DNA from: Lachnospiraceae bacterium
Lineage (GTDB): Bacteria; Bacillota; Clostridia; Lachnospirales; Lachnospiraceae
Length of the DNA: 9,885 nucleotides
Reading direction: 5' to 3'
Assembly (NCBI GenBank): GCA_024684155.1
Contig: JAIKXK010000064.1
Location: 1-9,885, forward strand
Below are positions 7,291 to 9,885 of this stretch, one piece after another. Numbering within the stretch: the first letter of the stretch is position 1; each line of letters begins with the position of its first letter. The position numbers and the translations under genes are program-made. The notes under the pieces were generated by a model that made no database searches, was not told where the DNA came from, and saw nothing but the letters and a program-made list of their open reading frames with translations.

Positions 7291-7298
7291 CCTCCTCC
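7291..7298 (-). promoter_or_regulatory. Strong ribosome binding site of the ABC operon
   Basis: GGAGGAGG followed by AAAGTTA and then the ATG at 7283. It is the only ribosome site in the seven-gene operon that does not overlap or adjoin an upstream gene, consistent with this being the operon's first gene. Confidence 0.75.
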
Positions 7299-7319
7299 AC
7301 ATACAATTCACACACAATA

Positions 7320-7348
7320 ATTAAAATATAAGAAAAATAAAAGCACAA
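7320..7348 (-). promoter_or_regulatory. Possible promoter of the ABC/chaperone/thioredoxin operon
   Basis: On the minus strand TTGTGC (7343-7348) and TTTAAT (7320-7325) are separated by 17 bases. The -10 matches consensus at five of six positions, but the -35 at only three. The -35 would lie inside the 3' arm of the terminator stem. A promoter is expected here because the upstream unit ends in a terminator, but this exact assignment is weak. Confidence 0.3.
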
Positions 7349-7369
7349 TAGACTTGGTCTATCGTGCTT
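7331..7369 (-). terminator. Rho-independent terminator of the two-component operon
   Basis: Arms at 7341-7353 and 7357-7369 form a 13-bp stem with a three-base loop. The single non-Watson-Crick position is a G-U pair when read as minus-strand RNA. The stem is followed by TTATTTTTCT in the direction of minus-strand transcription. It lies 42 bases beyond the response-regulator stop and separates that operon from the ABC operon. Partial read-through is possible. Confidence 0.85.
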
Positions 7370-7411
7370 AATATTTGGTTTATTTAGTTTTAGTACTTTA
7401 AACCACTAACG

Positions 7412-8140
7412 TTACAGAGTGGCAAACCCGGATTCTTTTAACAGTGAAATCAATTCCTCATACTTGTTTCTTGATACAGGAATGGCTTCCTTATAGCCTT
7501 TTAATTTCAAAGAGTACTGCTGTCTTCCCTCGTCGTTTACTGCTTCAATCCGTCTTCTTTGCACCAAAAAAGATTGATGACAAAGGAAGAATCCATGAGG
7601 CTCTAACATATCACATAATTCCTTCATGGAATATCTTCCAATTTGAAACTCTTCCTTTTCTAAAATCATAATATTTCTTCGATTTCTTCGCTCAATGACA
7701 CAGATATCCTGAACACGGATCATGCGATACCCATTGTTTAAATGAAATAGGATTTCCGCATCGGAGTCATCCTTTAGGGTACCCAATCGTCTACGTACCT
7801 CTTCCATGGCAGAATCTAATTTTTCTTCACGAATAGGTTTCGTCAAAAAATCCACTGGGTGAAAATCATAGCCATCAATGGCGTAAGAAGCATGTCCTGT
7901 TAAGAAAAGAAACAATAAGTCCTCATACTTTTTCTTTAGCTTCCGGGCAATCAAAAAACCTGTTTCTGCACCTAATTCAATATCTAAAATTACTAAATCC
8001 ACCTTAGAAGTTTTTAAATAGTCAAATAGTTCTTCCCCTTTGCAAAAACTATCCACTACCTCTAAATCTTCATATTTTTCCAGGGAATGCTTCACTGTTC
8101 TTATGGAGTTTATATCATCATCTACAATTACTACTCGCAT
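7412..8140 (-). CDS. LytTR-family response regulator
   Basis: A 242-residue response regulator. The receiver domain (1-120) has the acidic cluster DDD at 7-9, the phospho-accepting D53 (VILDIE), the switch T81 and the conserved K101 (LTKP). The LytTR DNA-binding domain (about 128-238) is marked by the YRMIRVQDICVIE strand region, the FFLCHQSFLVQRRRIEAV segment and the IPVSRNKYEEL end. LytTR proteins such as AgrA bind paired short repeats upstream of target promoters and often control peptide signalling, bacteriocin or exporter genes. It starts two bases after the sensor kinase stop, with GAGGAA as ribosome site, so the pair is cotranscribed. The adjacent ABC operon, beginning 128 bases downstream, is the obvious candidate target, but that is inferred only from position. 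Confidence 0.95.
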   Translation of the reverse strand: MRVVIVDDDINSIRTVKHSLEKYEDLEVVDSFCKGEELFDYLKTSKVDLVILDIELGAETGFLIARKLKKKYEDLLFLFLTGHASYAIDGYDFHPVDFLTKPIREEKLDSAMEEVRRRLGTLKDDSDAEILFHLNNGYRMIRVQDICVIERRNRRNIMILEKEEFQIGRYSMKELCDMLEPHGFFLCHQSFLVQRRRIEAVNDEGRQQYSLKLKGYKEAIPVSRNKYEELISLLKESGFATL

Positions 8141-8142
8141 TT

Positions 8143-9384
8143 TTATTCCTCATCAAAGTTTACTTTATTTGGAAGATTTACTACAAAGCGAATGATATCC
8201 GTATCAAACTCTGGATAAATCCGTCCCTGGGCTCGATTTACTGCACGAAGAACCATGGCAAGTCCAATGCCCTCGTGATTATACTTTGTAGTATATCCTA
8301 CCTCAAATGCCTTTAAAATATCTTCCTTATTTCCATCAAAATAGTTTTCTATATAGATTACTGTATTTCCTCTACGCTTAAGAATTCGAACATGGATGCC
8401 ATACTCCTTTGCTTTTTTTGTCACTGCTGCATCAATGGCATTTTGAAGTAAATTTCCAATAATCTTATTACAATCAAAGCCACTACAAAGAGTGTCTTTC
8501 ATATCGTAGGTAATGTTGTAATAAATTTCTGTATTCTTTTTTCTGGCAGCCTCTCTCATATTATATAAAAGGGAGCCTAAGACTGCATCGTCTAAAGGCA
8601 TAATATCATTTACATCAGAGGCCTCGCTTGCCATATTTCTCATATAAGCCAAAGCGGCTTCATAGTCTTCGTTTTCAATTAATCCCACCAGGGTATGAAT
8701 ATGTAAATTATAGTCATGTCTCTGGGAGCGAATGACGTTCATATAATCTTTGGAATCTTCCATCCACTGACTAACAGCAGCTTCTCGTCGGGACACTGTT
8801 TTTAGCTTGTTAAAGAATCTTAAGTTTAAAATGTTAGCAATCATACTTCCAACAATTAAAATGGAAATAAACAAATTTCCATGACTTGATAATAGAAAAA
8901 TTTCTACCACGACTCCAACACATAGAATACTATTATTTCCAATTTTATTCTTTTCCCAGCCCTCCAAAAACCATCTGGATTCTTTTGAAAACCTGACTCC
9001 TCCAAAATCCATAGAGATTAGAATTAAAAGAGCTGCTAAAAATCCAACCAGAATCGGATAACGATGAGAAATTACAAATTCCCTAATAGGAAAGAGACTA
9101 AACAATCCCATATATCCCTGTAACACTGAAACTACATAATCCACCGTCAATAGATTTATGAAAAATGAAACTACAATTCCTCCTGTACTTCCTAACACAA
9201 GAATCAGGGTGATTTCCAAGGGTTGGAATCCTATACTTGCAAAATGGATCACCATGGCAGTAATACTTGAAGTTAAAATTTGACAAAATAGAGGAAGATA
9301 CACCCTTTGATTGTCTTCTCCTAACAGTCGATAGGCTAACAGTGAAAATGTCACCAGAATTATTACTAAATATCCGTACATCAT
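8143..9384 (-). CDS. AgrC-like sensor histidine kinase
   Basis: A 413-residue kinase. Residues 1-190 contain about six hydrophobic membrane segments with no extracellular sensing domain, as in AgrC-type peptide receptors. The dimerisation helix has the phospho-accepting H223 in QRHDYNLH. The GHKL ATPase domain follows, with N-box NLLQNAIDAA (311-320) and G-box EGIGLAMV (371-378); the classical DxGxG box is absent, as usual in this subfamily (HPK10-like). It pairs with the LytTR regulator two bases downstream. No agrB/agrD-like peptide-processing genes are present in the window, so the signal is unknown; a membrane-active peptide or an external peptide is plausible for the family. The start at 9384 gives tandem methionines (MM); either could be used, and the ribosome site is weak (purine-rich, no clear GGAG). 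Confidence 0.93.
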   Translation of the reverse strand: MMYGYLVIILVTFSLLAYRLLGEDNQRVYLPLFCQILTSSITAMVIHFASIGFQPLEITLILVLGSTGGIVVSFFINLLTVDYVVSVLQGYMGLFSLFPIREFVISHRYPILVGFLAALLILISMDFGGVRFSKESRWFLEGWEKNKIGNNSILCVGVVVEIFLLSSHGNLFISILIVGSMIANILNLRFFNKLKTVSRREAAVSQWMEDSKDYMNVIRSQRHDYNLHIHTLVGLIENEDYEAALAYMRNMASEASDVNDIMPLDDAVLGSLLYNMREAARKKNTEIYYNITYDMKDTLCSGFDCNKIIGNLLQNAIDAAVTKKAKEYGIHVRILKRRGNTVIYIENYFDGNKEDILKAFEVGYTTKYNHEGIGLAMVLRAVNRAQGRIYPEFDTDIIRFVVNLPNKVNFDEE

Positions 9385-9423
9385 AATCTTTTTCTTTTCC
9401 CCGTACTAAAACATTTTGCTAAA

Positions 9424-9432
9424 ATTCTATCA
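9424..9432 (-). promoter_or_regulatory. Possible extended -10 promoter for the two-component operon
   Basis: TGATAGAAT on the minus strand fits an extended -10 (TGN plus TAGAAT, five of six matches) and overlaps the TGA stop of the LysR gene. No good -35 was found at 17 bases. It would give a leader of roughly 30 bases before the kinase ATG. Cotranscription from the LysR gene is the alternative, as no terminator is seen in the 45-base gap. Confidence 0.35.
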
Positions 9433-9885
9433 CAAGCATTGTAAAAACACACGCATTTCTGCATGTACCCACTTGTCTTTGTGAACGATTACCTGTCGAT
9501 AAATCCGGTCCTCTAATCCTTGTAACTGGATTTTTTTCAAACTTTTTTCTTTTAAGTATTTTTCTACTGCATACTCCGGGAGATAGGTCATAGCACCGCT
9601 TCCCTTTAAAGCACCTAAAAGAAGTTCAATATTATCTGTTTCAAACACCGGCTCTATGCTATATCCCTGGTCCCGAAAACCATTGTCTAAGACTTTTCGA
9701 TAGCTGGCATTTTCCTCTGTAAGCATAATGGGATAGGATGAAAGTTCCGAAAGAGTATGTTTTTTCTTATCTGCCAACTTATGAGTCTTGTCTGCCACCA
9801 TAAGTATTTTTTCTTTTTCACAGTAAAGGGTTTTCGCCCATTTTTCTTTCACCTTTTCATCTATAAGATATAAAATATCAATCTG
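9430..9885 (-). CDS. LysR-type transcriptional regulator, C-terminal effector-binding part, cut by window edge
   Basis: The last 151 residues of a LysR-type regulator; the frame is open to the window edge and the N-terminal helix-turn-helix lies outside. Recognisable features of the effector-binding domain, in order, are QIDILYLID at the edge (the GxxDxA/I strand), EKILMVADKTHKLADKK (the position of LVxxxxHPLA), LSELSSYPIMLTEENASYRKVLD, then ALKGSGAMTYLPEYAV, the usual (G)xGxxxLP turn. A GTG at 9852 could serve as a start in isolation but falls in the middle of the domain, so the gene is partial and not a short protein. What it regulates is unknown; LysR regulators usually act on a divergent gene, which here would be beyond the right edge. 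It may be cotranscribed with the kinase, 45 bases downstream, but a functional link is not shown. Confidence 0.88.
   Translation of the reverse strand, partial: QIDILYLIDEKVKEKWAKTLYCEKEKILMVADKTHKLADKKKHTLSELSSYPIMLTEENASYRKVLDNGFRDQGYSIEPVFETDNIELLLGALKGSGAMTYLPEYAVEKYLKEKSLKKIQLQGLEDRIYRQVIVHKDKWVHAEMRVFLQCL

Noticed and set aside
7284..7411. Searched for a small precursor-peptide gene (RiPP or bacteriocin) between the regulator and the ABC operon.
   Set aside because: No start codon with a ribosome site leads to a free-standing small frame on either strand; the only extra ATG, in the ABC ribosome-site region, runs out of frame into the ABC gene.
7405..7413. AACGTTAGT on the minus strand, which fits the nine-base LytTR/AgrA half-site consensus.
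   Set aside because: It overlaps the regulator's own stop codon and no second matching repeat was found at the expected spacing of about 12 bases, so it is not reported as an operator.
9413..9425. ATTTTAGCAAAAT hairpin between the LysR and kinase genes considered as a terminator.
   Set aside because: A five-base A/T-only stem is too weak and no T-run follows it.
9430..9852. A stand-alone 140-residue protein starting at GTG 9852.
   Set aside because: The frame continues open to the window edge with residues fitting the LysR effector-binding fold, so this is an internal codon of a longer gene.
1..9885. CRISPR arrays, tRNA/rRNA genes, insertion sequences, attachment sites.
   Set aside because: No regularly spaced repeats, RNA-gene signatures, transposase-like frames or terminal inverted repeats were seen; nearly all sequence is accounted for by coding regions.

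Overview
The window reads as AT-rich, strong Shine-Dalgarno DNA typical of a low-GC Firmicute, most likely a Clostridia/Lachnospiraceae-type anaerobe. This is inferred from base composition, GGAGG ribosome sites, the LytTR two-component type and the ferredoxin-linked redox domain; no rRNA or marker gene is present. Every supported gene lies on the minus strand, so transcription runs from high to low coordinates and the window is almost fully coding.

Region 1 (9885-9430): the C-terminal effector-binding part of a LysR-type regulator; its DNA-binding half is outside the window. Region 2 (9384-7412): an Agr/LytTR-type two-component system, with a six-helix membrane sensor kinase (8143-9384) and a LytTR response regulator (7412-8140), two bases apart. 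A 13-bp stem with a T-rich tail (7331-7369) ends this unit.

Region 3 (7283-1 and beyond the left edge) is one tightly packed operon of seven genes: two half-ABC exporters, trigger-factor-like protein A, thioredoxin A, trigger-factor-like protein B, a thioredoxin fused to a ferredoxin:thioredoxin reductase (FTR) catalytic-like domain, and an M16C (presequence-protease-type) zinc metallopeptidase running off the window. Intergenic gaps are 0-19 bases and most ribosome sites lie inside the end of the preceding gene, so coordinated, coupled translation is expected.

The most notable content is the middle of this operon. A trigger-factor-like chaperone plus thioredoxin pair occurs twice in tandem, with near-identical gene junctions. 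The second thioredoxin has gained an Fe-S cluster FTR-like domain. Together with a probable heterodimeric exporter, a peptide-degrading protease and an adjacent peptide-sensor-like two-component system, this looks like a peptide or protein folding/redox/turnover/export cassette. I know of no named system with this composition. No substrate or precursor peptide is visible in the window, so the function remains inference.
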